The translations under genes were made by a program, and so were the position numbers. The notes under the pieces were generated by a model that ran no database searches, was not told the DNA's origin, and worked only from the letters and a program-made list of their open reading frames with translations. Positions 17,053 to 24,980 of a DNA stretch of 64,000 nucleotides are shown one piece after another. Origin of the DNA: CBDCYS01 sp965226185 (GTDB taxonomy: Bacteria; Acidobacteriota; Terriglobia; Bryobacterales; UBA6623); the NCBI GenBank assembly GCA_965226185.1, contig CBDDCT010000001.1:310001-374000 (forward strand), read 5' to 3'. Position 1 is the stretch's first letter. Each line of letters starts with the position of its first letter.

Positions 17053-17335
17053 TTTGAATGAGTGTCGAATATCGGGGCCAGGGTTGCTCGCCCGCTTCAA
17101 CCTGGACCTCATTCTATCGAATCAGCTAAGAGGGACCGGCTCCTTCGCATTCTTGGCGTCCTTGAGAATGCCGCTTAGGAGGCGGCCGCTCTATCCAACT
17201 GAGCTACGAGCCCTTTGAATGAGTGTCGAATATCGGGGCCAGGGTTGCTCGCCCGCTTCAACCTGGACCTCATTCTATCGAATCAGCTAAGAGGGACCGG
17301 CTCCTTCGCATTCTTGGCGTCCTTGAGAATGCCGC
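17008..17335. repeat. 161-bp tandem duplication beginning inside tRNA-Arg
   Basis: Units 17008-17168 and 17169-17329 appear identical, each opening with TGCCGC, and a third TGCCGC follows at 17330. The second unit carries the 5' half of the tRNA (through the anticodon stem), so only one functional tRNA exists. The 6-bp word at all junctions suggests duplication by microhomology. Confidence 0.85.
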
Positions 17336-17399
17336 GGGCTTCTGCCTCGATGCTCTGGAGCTTCTGTAGCAGGCGGCTCGTCCGGGGTAGGGTTGACCC

Positions 17400-18815
17400 C
17401 ACTCTTGTCCAAATTAGCGTTTTGAATTCGTAAGCCGGGGAGGCGGAACCTCTGTTAGGTTGGGATTGGGTTCAGGCCTATGAACCAACCCGCCCGAGGA
17501 GGCCCCGCCATGAGTCAAGTATGCAGTATTTTCTCTCAATTGTTAAAGCTGTTCCCGCGTTCGGAGTTTGAACAGGCCGTCCGCCAGCATCGCGGGGAGC
17601 GCCACGCCCGCGGCTTCACTTGCTGGGGACAGTTCGTCGCCATGCTGTTCTGCCAGCTCGGCCGCGCCCAGTCGTTGCGTGAGATTTGCGGCGGTCTGGC
17701 GGCCAGCGAAGGCAAGCTGCGGCACCTGGGCTTGTCCGCCGCACCGCCGCGCTCGACGCTGGCCTACGCCAACCGGCAACGCCCTTGGCAGATCTACGAA
17801 ACGGTCTTTCATCAACTGCTGGCGAAGTGCCGCGGCGCGGCGCCGGGCCACAAGTTCCGTTTCAAAAACAAGCTGCTGAGTCTGGACGCCAGCGTCATCG
17901 ATCTGTGCGCCTCGCTGTTTGATTGGGCCCAGTTCCAGCGCACCAAGGGCGCCGTCAAGCTCCATCTGGTACTCGATCACGACGGCTACCTGCCCAGCTT
18001 CTGCGTGGTCACCGACGCCAAGACGCCCGACCTGGCGCCGGCCCGCAAAATGTCGTTCGACCGCGGCACGATCGTGGTCTTCGACCGCGGTTACAACGAC
18101 TACGACTGGTTCGCCGAGCTGAGCGAGCGGGGCGTTTTCTTTGTCACACGATTGAAACGCGGGGCCAACTACGAGGTTCTCGAACAGCGCCCGTTGCCGC
18201 GCCGTCCCGGAGGCGTGCGCCGCGACGAAGTGATCTTCTTTCCCTCGCTGGCCGCCAGCGGCTCCGAGGTGGTGTTCCGCCGCATCGAATACTTCGACGC
18301 CAAGCAGCAGCGCACGCTCGTGTTCTTGACGAATCACCTGGGGTTGGCGGCCGCAACGATTGCCGCCATTTATCAAGACCGCTGGCAAGTGGAGCTGTTT
18401 TTCAAGGCTCTCAAGCAGAACTTGCGGGTGAAGACCTTCGTGGGCACCTCGGCGAACGCGCTGAAGATCCAGATCTGGACGGCGCTGATCGCGATCTTGC
18501 TGCTGCGGTACTTAAAGCTGCGGGCGCGTTGGGGCTGGAGCTTGTCCAATCTGGTCGCTTTGTTGCGGCAGCAGTTGTTTGTGCACCGCGAATTGTTCGC
18601 CTGGCTGGACGAACCGTTTCACCCGCCGCCGGGCAGCGAACCCGAGTCGCCACAGCAATTATTACTGGCGGGAATGGAGGCCTAATTGGGACAGCAGCAT
18701 GATTTCTATCTTGTCCAAACCGGCAACCTGGTTCCCAGATCGGCCTCCTGGCGGGGCTTTCTGGCGTGTTTTCAGCAGCCGAACCCGCTCCGCTCAGCTA
18801 ATTTGGACAGCAGTG
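17400..18815 (+). mobile_element. IS4-family insertion sequence, copy 2
   Basis: Same length and orientation as copy 1, flanked by perfect GGTTGACCC duplications (17391-17399, 18816-18824). The two copies bracket the integrase 3' end and tRNA-Arg. Confidence 0.92.
17510..18685 (+). CDS. IS4-family transposase, copy 2
   Basis: The amino-acid sequence is the same as the copy at 15275, with the same GAGGAGG-supported start and intact DDE residues. Confidence 0.9.
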   Translation: MSQVCSIFSQLLKLFPRSEFEQAVRQHRGERHARGFTCWGQFVAMLFCQLGRAQSLREICGGLAASEGKLRHLGLSAAPPRSTLAYANRQRPWQIYETVFHQLLAKCRGAAPGHKFRFKNKLLSLDASVIDLCASLFDWAQFQRTKGAVKLHLVLDHDGYLPSFCVVTDAKTPDLAPARKMSFDRGTIVVFDRGYNDYDWFAELSERGVFFVTRLKRGANYEVLEQRPLPRRPGGVRRDEVIFFPSLAASGSEVVFRRIEYFDAKQQRTLVFLTNHLGLAAATIAAIYQDRWQVELFFKALKQNLRVKTFVGTSANALKIQIWTALIAILLLRYLKLRARWGWSLSNLVALLRQQLFVHRELFAWLDEPFHPPPGSEPESPQQLLLAGMEA

Positions 18816-18882
18816 GGTTGACCCGGTCGATATTTTCTTCGCACTTTCGCTCTAGATTGTTCGCCAGCGTCCGATATGAACA

Positions 18883-19800
18883 TTGGTGAACTCAACTTTT
18901 CACTATCAGACCAACGAATTGGTCCTCGAGGCGCCTGACCCTCGGCGAGTGAAGAACGCCGTCACCAAGCTGACCCGCCTGCCGGCGTCCTTCCCGGTGC
19001 TCCAAGAAGCGCTGCGGATGACGGAGGACCCACTGTGCTCGTTCCAGGAACTCGAGCGCGTGCTCCAAGTAGACCAGTCACTGACCGCTCAGTTGCTGCG
19101 GTTGGCCAACTCCGCTTTCTACGCGATGCAGTCGCCCATCGCCAGCATTTCGCGAGCGATTACCGTCATCGGCCAAATCAAGCTGCGGATGCTGTTGATG
19201 CAGATGTTTGTAGCGGGATTATTTCATCGCATGGTCGGGCAGGAGCCGCTTGCGGATGAGATCTGGGAAGATTCGGTGGCTGCGGCGGCGGGCTGCAAGG
19301 CAGTGGGGGAGTTCTTCTCCGACTTGGACGCGGACGAGTTGCTGGTCGCCGGAATGCTGCACAATGTCGGCGAGTTTGTGCTGCTTTCCCAATTCTCTCA
19401 GGAGTACCAAGCTACCATCTCCTTGCAAGATGAGATGACACACTACGCGGCGCAGCACACAATCTTCGGCACCGACTCGCGCAAGGTCGGCCGCTGGCTA
19501 CTCGAGGCCTGGCGCCTCCCCCGCATCCTGGCGGACGCGGTCGAGCATTGGGAAACACCCTGGGAGCCGACGCTGGATTCTGACGGCAAGACATTCATGA
19601 ACCTGATTCATGTCGGTATTCAATTGGGCCGTTCGTGGAACCGGGGGAGGAATGTCGAAGAATTGATGGCCTGGCTAGACAAAGACACGCTCGGGCACAC
19701 CGGTCTCACCGTTGATTCTCTGAGCGAGATCTACGGAAATCTTTCAGAGACCGTGGCGCGGGTGCAAGGGCTGCGCGATGTAGTCCGGTGCGCGGCCTGA
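18883..19800 (+). CDS. HDOD-domain signalling protein
   Basis: A 305-aa soluble protein of the HDOD family (a metal-independent HD relative used in chemotaxis, biofilm and cell-cycle control). Diagnostic stretches are LPVLQEALRM-like FPVLQEALRM, VLQVDQSLTAQLLRLANSAF, ISRAITVIGQIKLRMLLMQM and ELLVAGMLHNVGEFVLLSQF. The HD pair is replaced by HN, normal for the family. The start is TTG 18883 or GTG 18886, neither with a strong ribosome site. It follows the IS4 insertion, so its native promoter may be displaced. Confidence 0.85.
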   Translation: MVNSTFHYQTNELVLEAPDPRRVKNAVTKLTRLPASFPVLQEALRMTEDPLCSFQELERVLQVDQSLTAQLLRLANSAFYAMQSPIASISRAITVIGQIKLRMLLMQMFVAGLFHRMVGQEPLADEIWEDSVAAAAGCKAVGEFFSDLDADELLVAGMLHNVGEFVLLSQFSQEYQATISLQDEMTHYAAQHTIFGTDSRKVGRWLLEAWRLPRILADAVEHWETPWEPTLDSDGKTFMNLIHVGIQLGRSWNRGRNVEELMAWLDKDTLGHTGLTVDSLSEIYGNLSETVARVQGLRDVVRCAA

Positions 19801-19840
19801 GGGCGTCGCTGTTCGCCGGCTCATAACCGTCAGGGCGCCG

Positions 19841-20242
19841 CTACGCTCGAGCCCGGTATAACATCTGGTACTCCAAAGCCTCGTTGAGCCGGCTCTTTCT
19901 GCGACGGCGCCGCCGGGACGCCCTGCAAACCGCAATCGGGACCCACAGCATCAGCAGGATGGATGCAAGAAAGAGCCAGACCGGCTTGTCCAGCAGAAAC
20001 TCGCTCGTAACGAGCGAGATGAATAAGGCCCACGCCGCCCAAAAAGCCGCGAACAAATAAACAGAAAAGACCTGCCTGAAGCAGAGGGGGACTTTTTCAC
20101 AAGCCTTGTACGTGCCTTTCGGGAGATGTCGGGCCTCCTTGACTCGATAACTCGCCGTGGGCAGCAGGGGCAACATCAGTACCGAAAGCCATTGAGTGGT
20201 TACATTCAGCATCTTCAGGTTCAACAGTTGCCTCAACGCCAT
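19841..20242 (-). CDS. Small membrane protein of unknown function
   Basis: A 133-aa protein. The cytoplasmic-type N-terminus is followed by two hydrophobic segments (VFSVYLFAAFWAAWALFISL near residues 59-78 and PVWLFLASILLMLWVPIAVC near 87-106) and a strongly basic tail (RASRRRRRRKSR). Its start overlaps the stop of the split small gene at 20233-22239 by about 10 nt, so it was the last gene of the phosphotriesterase operon before IS1380 landed. The family is not recognised. Confidence 0.6.
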   Translation of the reverse strand: MALRQLLNLKMLNVTTQWLSVLMLPLLPTASYRVKEARHLPKGTYKACEKVPLCFRQVFSVYLFAAFWAAWALFISLVTSEFLLDKPVWLFLASILLMLWVPIAVCRASRRRRRRKSRLNEALEYQMLYRARA

Positions 20243-20353
20243 TTTCCTTCAAGAAAATCCGATACTAACCATAAATCTCTTTCGGCCAATTCTTCGCTGT
20301 GTCGGCACGCGCCGCAGCCATGAGTCAATAAAAACGGGGTCAGCTGATTGATG

Positions 20354-22154
20354 CCTGAATTATGCACAGATTCGGCGTAGCCATCGCCGATGGAGTTGTG
20401 GCGGTAGCGGCAGTCGTGTCAACTCAGTGATTTAGCAAGTCGTCTTTTCCTCTGTTTCCCTCCCTGTTTGAGCCGCCTGCCAATCCCGGCGGGCAAAAGC
20501 GGGCGGGCAAGCGGCGTGTTCCCAGTACGTTGCGGCGAGTGCATGAAATTTTATGCATGGAGCGCCCCTCAACTCAGCGCACCCTCCACCACCGGCGCGA
20601 AGCTCGATCCCGGTGGCCCCATCGCCCGCAGCCGCCGCATCAGCCGTTCAAACAGGTCCTTTTCCTCATAATGATCGCTGTAGCTGACACCCGTTCTGCC
20701 GGCGTGCCGCCAGATCTTGGCCGCCACGAACAGAAAGCGCAGCCGCGCCGTCGCCAGGGTGGTGTGCCGCAGTGTCTCCACGCTGGCTTGGGCTTCGCGG
20801 TTGAACAGCAGCAGCCAGCAGTTGAGGTTGTAGGCCAGCATGGCCAGCTGAAAGTGATTGCGGTTCATGTCAAAGCGGCGCGAGGGATGGGCCGCCAGCC
20901 CGGCGTCGTTGTTGGCCTCCTTGATGAGGTTCTCGGCTGCGGCGCGCTGATTGTAAAACCACACCACCGCCGCGATCGGTTCGGCCAGGTTGGTGACAAA
21001 CACGCGGTAGGTGTAAGCGCTGGTGGCAAACAGCTGGTATTGCTCGGCCGCGCCGGCCGCGGGTTCGTTTTCGTAACGCAGCGCCAGGAAACGACAGGCC
21101 CGCGCCCAGCCCTGCGGCTGGTAGAGGAATTCGCATTCCGCATCCGCATCGCTGTGGGGCGAGGGCTTCCAGGCCGCTTGCTGCAACTGCTCGACCAGCC
21201 GCCTGGTCTTGCGCGCCACGATGACGAACTGACAAGCCGCCTTTTCATAGGCCTCCACCGCCTCCCAGCAATAAAACCCGGAATCGGCCCGCGCCAGGAT
21301 TTTCTTCACGCCGTGCGGCAAAGCCCGAAAGGCGCTCTCGAGGTGGGCGGCGATCTGCCGGCCCGTGGGCCGGTCGCCGTTGCGCAACCCGCCCATCAGG
21401 TATTCGCGCGTCTCGGCCAGGAAAGTCAGTATCGGCTGGTAGCTGCGCTTGCCCTTGTTCTTGGGGTTGTAACTCTTGCGCCCGCCCATCTGGCGGCCGT
21501 AGAGCGTGTGCACGGTGGTGTCGGTGTCCAGCGTCACCGTCTCCAATTTCACCTGGGCCGCGGCCCAGACTCGTTCCCGCAGCTGGCGCTGAATGGAAAG
21601 GATCTGCTTCGCCACGTTGAGGTGCAGCGAGGCCAGAAAGCGCCACAGCGTGGACTGCGGCGGCAGACGCGTCACTTGCAAGATGCCGGTCAAGATGGGG
21701 TCGCGGGCGATGAAGCGGAGTTGGTTCAGCCGCGCAAAGCCGACATAGAGGCCCAGCACGAGGGCCAGCACAAACTGGTAGAGGCTCATCACACGGGTGA
21801 TTCGTTTGTTCGTGATGGTTTCTTCCAGCAGCGCCTGGAAGCCGAGTTTTTCGAGCAGGGTGGCGACGGGCAGCAAGCCGCCGTAGGGAGTCAGATTCTT
21901 GCCGCGGAAGTGATAAGGCGTGGCAGCCCCGATTTTATTGGGCCGCGGGGCCCTCGCGCCCCGGCCTTGTTTGACGGGCCTTCGGGAGCTATGCTGTTTT
22001 CGCTTGGTAACCATTTGGGTGACCTCCTTGGGGTTGACTGGCGAAGCTGAAATCTTTGCCAGCCTACCTTATTACCCCATGTTTTCGGGGGTCCCCCAAA
22101 TGGCCCCTGGCGGCTCAGCCCTCCTCCGGTGCACCCCGCAGTGCATAATTCAGG
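20354..22154 (-). mobile_element. IS1380-family insertion sequence (second type), full copy
   Basis: An 1801-bp element with terminal repeats CCTGAATTATGCAC/GTGCATAATTCAGG, flanked by TGATG on both sides (20349-20353 and 22155-22159). It is the parent of three deletion derivatives in this window. Confidence 0.92.
20569..22014 (-). CDS. IS1380-family transposase (second type)
   Basis: A 481-aa protein: basic N-terminus (MVTKRKQHSSRRPVKQGRGA), first Asp in TVTLDTDTTVHTLYG, second in ILARADSGFYCWEAVEAYE, and Glu in AAAENLIKEANNDAGL. It looks intact and could mobilise the short derivatives at 13292, 31807 and 55241. Confidence 0.9.
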   Translation of the reverse strand: MVTKRKQHSSRRPVKQGRGARAPRPNKIGAATPYHFRGKNLTPYGGLLPVATLLEKLGFQALLEETITNKRITRVMSLYQFVLALVLGLYVGFARLNQLRFIARDPILTGILQVTRLPPQSTLWRFLASLHLNVAKQILSIQRQLRERVWAAAQVKLETVTLDTDTTVHTLYGRQMGGRKSYNPKNKGKRSYQPILTFLAETREYLMGGLRNGDRPTGRQIAAHLESAFRALPHGVKKILARADSGFYCWEAVEAYEKAACQFVIVARKTRRLVEQLQQAAWKPSPHSDADAECEFLYQPQGWARACRFLALRYENEPAAGAAEQYQLFATSAYTYRVFVTNLAEPIAAVVWFYNQRAAAENLIKEANNDAGLAAHPSRRFDMNRNHFQLAMLAYNLNCWLLLFNREAQASVETLRHTTLATARLRFLFVAAKIWRHAGRTGVSYSDHYEEKDLFERLMRRLRAMGPPGSSFAPVVEGALS

Positions 22155-22225
22155 TGATGGCAAAGGTGCCGTCCGGATCGAGCGTCAGGGCTGCATCAAA
22201 GAAACAAGGCGAAGAGACGATCAGC

Positions 22226-23425
22226 TCAAAATGGGCCATCCCGGGGGGGCACAAAGGTGAGCAATGCCTGCGGGTTTCCAACCAAGATCTGATCAATCGC
22301 TTCCTCACTGACTCCGCGCATGCGCATCCGTGGGACCATCTCAGCCAGGATGTAGTGGTACCCATGGCCGCCCCATTTGGCCAGTCGGAAGGGCTGCGCA
22401 ATATCGTGGCTGATCAAGATCTGCTCAGTCCAGCCTTGCTCGATCATCCATTTGATCTCAGCCACCCTCCCGGCGTCGTTCAGCAGGTCCACCTTGGGGT
22501 TGTGGGCATAGAACCCAGATGAGTAGTTCCCGAAGAGGTCGTACGACAAGTAGGCCCCAGTCTCAGCGATCTTTCGCAGCATGTCCCTGTTGAAGACAGT
22601 GCGGTCAAGGTGCGCGAGCACGACACGGTGCAGATCGGCACCGGCCGCGCGCAGTTCGTCAAGGATCTCCAGCGGGGCTGTCTCTTCCCTTCCGGGGTGG
22701 ACGAAGATGCAGGCACCGGTCCGCTGTTGGGACTGGGCGGTTGCACGAAGGCACTTGCGCTCGTCATCGTGGAGGGGCGAGGAGCACCCAATTTCTCCGA
22801 TGACCCCAGCTCGCACCCCGGTGTCCGTGCGGTGCACGAATCCCTTGGCGGTGGAGCGCGATTCCGTCTCGGCCGCCGCACCTTCGACGATGTCGGCGAC
22901 AATCATCTCGGCGATCTGCGCCTCACTCCAGTCCGAGAGCCCTGGCGGGTGGGCTGCTGCAACGTAAAACCCACACCCCATCACGACGTGGACTCCGGCA
23001 GCCCGGGAGATCCGCGCGAGCCCCACGGGGTCGCGGTAGATGCCGGACAGGGTGAGGTCGACCATGGCCTGCCCCCCATGCTGCTTGAAGAGCCCAAGCT
23101 CCTCAACCGCCGTCTCCACGCTGTCAAGCTTATGGTGAGCAGTGCTCAAGTCGGAGTAATTCCGGCAGCACGCAGCCGCCTCCGCTGACATGGGCCTCTC
23201 GTAGAAGGCGCGGGCGGTCGCAGTGTTGGGCGGCGGCAGCAGCTCTGACAAGTCGATCAGGAGGTGCTCGTGTGTGAGGCAGACCCCAAGGGATCCAGGA
23301 TCAATCAATCCAGTGACAGTCTGGATCTTCCCGGCGAGGCCAGCGCACACCCGGCGCTCTCTCTCTTCCTCCATATCTTTTTGTCTCCTGTCTCCGTCTC
23401 TGCCTCCGTCTGTTTGTATCCCCAT
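22226..23425 (-). CDS. Phosphotriesterase-family amidohydrolase
   Basis: A 399-aa protein of the PTE/PTER superfamily with a binuclear-metal TIM barrel. The ligands can be read in order: H-x-H in CLTHEHLLIDLSE, the bridging position in AGVIGEIGCSSPL (Glu, as in PTER-type members, rather than carboxylated Lys), His in CIFVHPGREE, His in VLAHLDRTV and Asp in ISHDIAQPFRL. The substrate is unknown; lactonase or phosphoester hydrolysis are both possible. The first 17-20 residues are unusually charged, and an internal Met at 23374 is an alternative start. It leads an overlapping operon later split by IS1380. Confidence 0.85.
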   Translation of the reverse strand: MGIQTDGGRDGDRRQKDMEEERERRVCAGLAGKIQTVTGLIDPGSLGVCLTHEHLLIDLSELLPPPNTATARAFYERPMSAEAAACCRNYSDLSTAHHKLDSVETAVEELGLFKQHGGQAMVDLTLSGIYRDPVGLARISRAAGVHVVMGCGFYVAAAHPPGLSDWSEAQIAEMIVADIVEGAAAETESRSTAKGFVHRTDTGVRAGVIGEIGCSSPLHDDERKCLRATAQSQQRTGACIFVHPGREETAPLEILDELRAAGADLHRVVLAHLDRTVFNRDMLRKIAETGAYLSYDLFGNYSSGFYAHNPKVDLLNDAGRVAEIKWMIEQGWTEQILISHDIAQPFRLAKWGGHGYHYILAEMVPRMRMRGVSEEAIDQILVGNPQALLTFVPPRDGPF

Positions 23426-23559
23426 CTCTTTTGATCTCCATCTCGTCTTGCCCCCGAATTAGTGAACAGGTTGGTTAAGAGTGGCTCGTTCAAAATTCAG
23501 TGGGCTCATTCGGTCCGCTGACCCATACCGTCTGAGCCTAGAAGACGCTTGGACGCCTT

Positions 23560-24834
23560 CTAGCCTTCGCGGATCTCTCTACGGCGGGGATCGAACACCA
23601 TCCGGTGGCCGCTCCACATGGCATCGGTTGTCATGATGCAGGCGATTGAATGCCCGTAGCCGGCCACGGGGGGGCAATATAGATCTTGCGGCGCGCGCCG
23701 CCGCACACAGTCCAGCCAGTTCGCCATATGATGGAGCGTGCCGGGCTTTTCGGGGATTTCTTCTGTTTCTTTGATTGCCTCATCGCCCTCGACTCCCTCG
23801 CCTGAAACGCGCCACACGTTTTCGACTTCGAGAGTTCCGCGTGTGCCCTGGACTCGCGTTGCGCTACCCGCTCCGTTGGCCAGGCAGGTGCCGTAGGTCG
23901 CCAGGAAATTTTTGCCGCCGTGGCGGTAATCGAGCACGGCCTGCATCGTATCCGGGTTCTCGCGGTAATCGTGGAAGCGATAGATCTTTCCAAGCGCGAC
24001 GACGCTTTTCGGGTACAGCTCGCCGGTCAGCATGTGGACTACGTCGATGCCATGGGTCATCCATTGATCGATGATGGCGCTCGAGAATTCGCGGAACAGC
24101 CGGAACGAGCGGTAGATCTTCGGGTCGAACGGCCGGTCGGGTTTGCCCATCAAGAAGGCTTTCCAGTCAACATCGCTTTCCTTCAGGGAGTCAAGCTCCT
24201 TCTGCTTCTTGGCCCAGCGGTATTGGCTGTAGGTGTTCCAAATGACGTCGACTTTGACGATCTCGCCGATGCGTCCTTCGTTCATAATGTCGATTGCCGA
24301 GCGGTAGCGCGGATAGCTGCGCCGCTGCGTGCCGATCTGCACGATGCGGCTGGATTTCTCGACCGCGGCGTAGGCTTCGTTCAGTTCACTCAGCACATTG
24401 CCCATGGGTTTTTCGAGGTAGACGTCTTTGCCTGCCTCGATCGCGGCCTTGAGCATCTTGGAGTGCTGGTGGTCCGGGGTGGCGATGATCACCGCGTCGA
24501 TGTCTTTGTCGGCAAGCACTTGTTCGTAGTTGGGATACGATTTCGGCTCGACGCTATAGGACTCGCGAACCAGCTTGGCGGCTGCCTCCAGGCGCTGGTT
24601 CCAGATATCGCAAACGGCGGTGACTCGCACTTTGTAGGTGCTGCCAAATTCGATGCACTCCTTCAGGATCTGGGTGCCGCGGCCTCCCGGACCTATCATG
24701 CCGACACGGATCGTGTCATTCGCGATCGTCGTCTGAGGCGATGGGCTTGCCGCCCGCGAAGGCGTTGCGGCAGGCAAACCTGACAGCGCCAGTCCAGCGC
24801 CAGTGGTTGTGGCAAGAAAGTTTCTGCGATGCAT
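23560..24834 (-). CDS. Tat-exported Gfo/Idh/MocA-family oxidoreductase
   Basis: Start chosen at ATG 24834 (MHRRNFLATTTGAGLALSG) because AGGAG lies 9 nt upstream; an ATG at 24855 is also in frame. The twin-arginine signal RRNFLA is followed by a Rossmann fold (IRVGMIGPGGRGTQILKECI), VIIATPDHQHSKM, and the dinucleotide/catalytic motif YLEKPMGN. Proteins of this type oxidise or epimerise sugars with tightly bound NAD(P) in the periplasm. The C-terminal domain includes DQWMTHGIDVVHMLTGE. The substrate cannot be told. Confidence 0.88.
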   Translation of the reverse strand: MHRRNFLATTTGAGLALSGLPAATPSRAASPSPQTTIANDTIRVGMIGPGGRGTQILKECIEFGSTYKVRVTAVCDIWNQRLEAAAKLVRESYSVEPKSYPNYEQVLADKDIDAVIIATPDHQHSKMLKAAIEAGKDVYLEKPMGNVLSELNEAYAAVEKSSRIVQIGTQRRSYPRYRSAIDIMNEGRIGEIVKVDVIWNTYSQYRWAKKQKELDSLKESDVDWKAFLMGKPDRPFDPKIYRSFRLFREFSSAIIDQWMTHGIDVVHMLTGELYPKSVVALGKIYRFHDYRENPDTMQAVLDYRHGGKNFLATYGTCLANGAGSATRVQGTRGTLEVENVWRVSGEGVEGDEAIKETEEIPEKPGTLHHMANWLDCVRRRAPQDLYCPPVAGYGHSIACIMTTDAMWSGHRMVFDPRRREIREG

Positions 24835-24980
24835 GTCGATTTGCTCCTGTTTCATGGTTCACGCTCCAAAGCCAGCGAGGCTCTATCTTTGAATGGCCTA
24901 TTGAGTCCCAAAAACCGTTCAGAGTCCAGACGATTATAGCGGGAACCTCTGCCGCTGAGTGTTCATCGAGGCTGGCAGCC

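Larger units (their letters stand above)
17283..18880 (-). pseudogene. Unidentified minus-strand gene remnant split by IS4 copy 2
   Basis: A coding-like C-terminus SRLLQKLQSIEAEARGILKD, ending KNAKEPVPLS at 17283, lies just downstream of the IS. On the other side a different frame reads YRTLANNLERKCEENIDRVN. A frameshift and the IS insertion would both be needed to join them. The C-terminal stretch is heptad-like. Family not recognised. Confidence 0.3.
20233..22239 (-). pseudogene. 66-codon operon gene split by IS1380
   Basis: Starting at ATG 22239, which overlaps the end of the phosphotriesterase gene by 14 nt, the frame reads MAHFELIVSSPCFFDAALTL, DPDGTFAI. It continues across the excised IS (one TGATG copy removed) as NQLTPFLLTHGCGACRHSEE and ends SDFLEGKWR at 20233, overlapping the next gene's start. 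Overlap at both ends and a frame free of stops argue for a real small gene. It contains one CGAC motif. Function unknown. Confidence 0.5.

Noticed and set aside
17169..17212. Second tRNA-Arg
   Set aside because: Only the 5' half of the tRNA is present in the duplicated unit; the T arm and acceptor 3' strand are missing.
20530..22050. 506-aa plus-strand frame
   Set aside because: Antisense shadow of the IS1380 transposase, which carries the DDE motifs on the minus strand.
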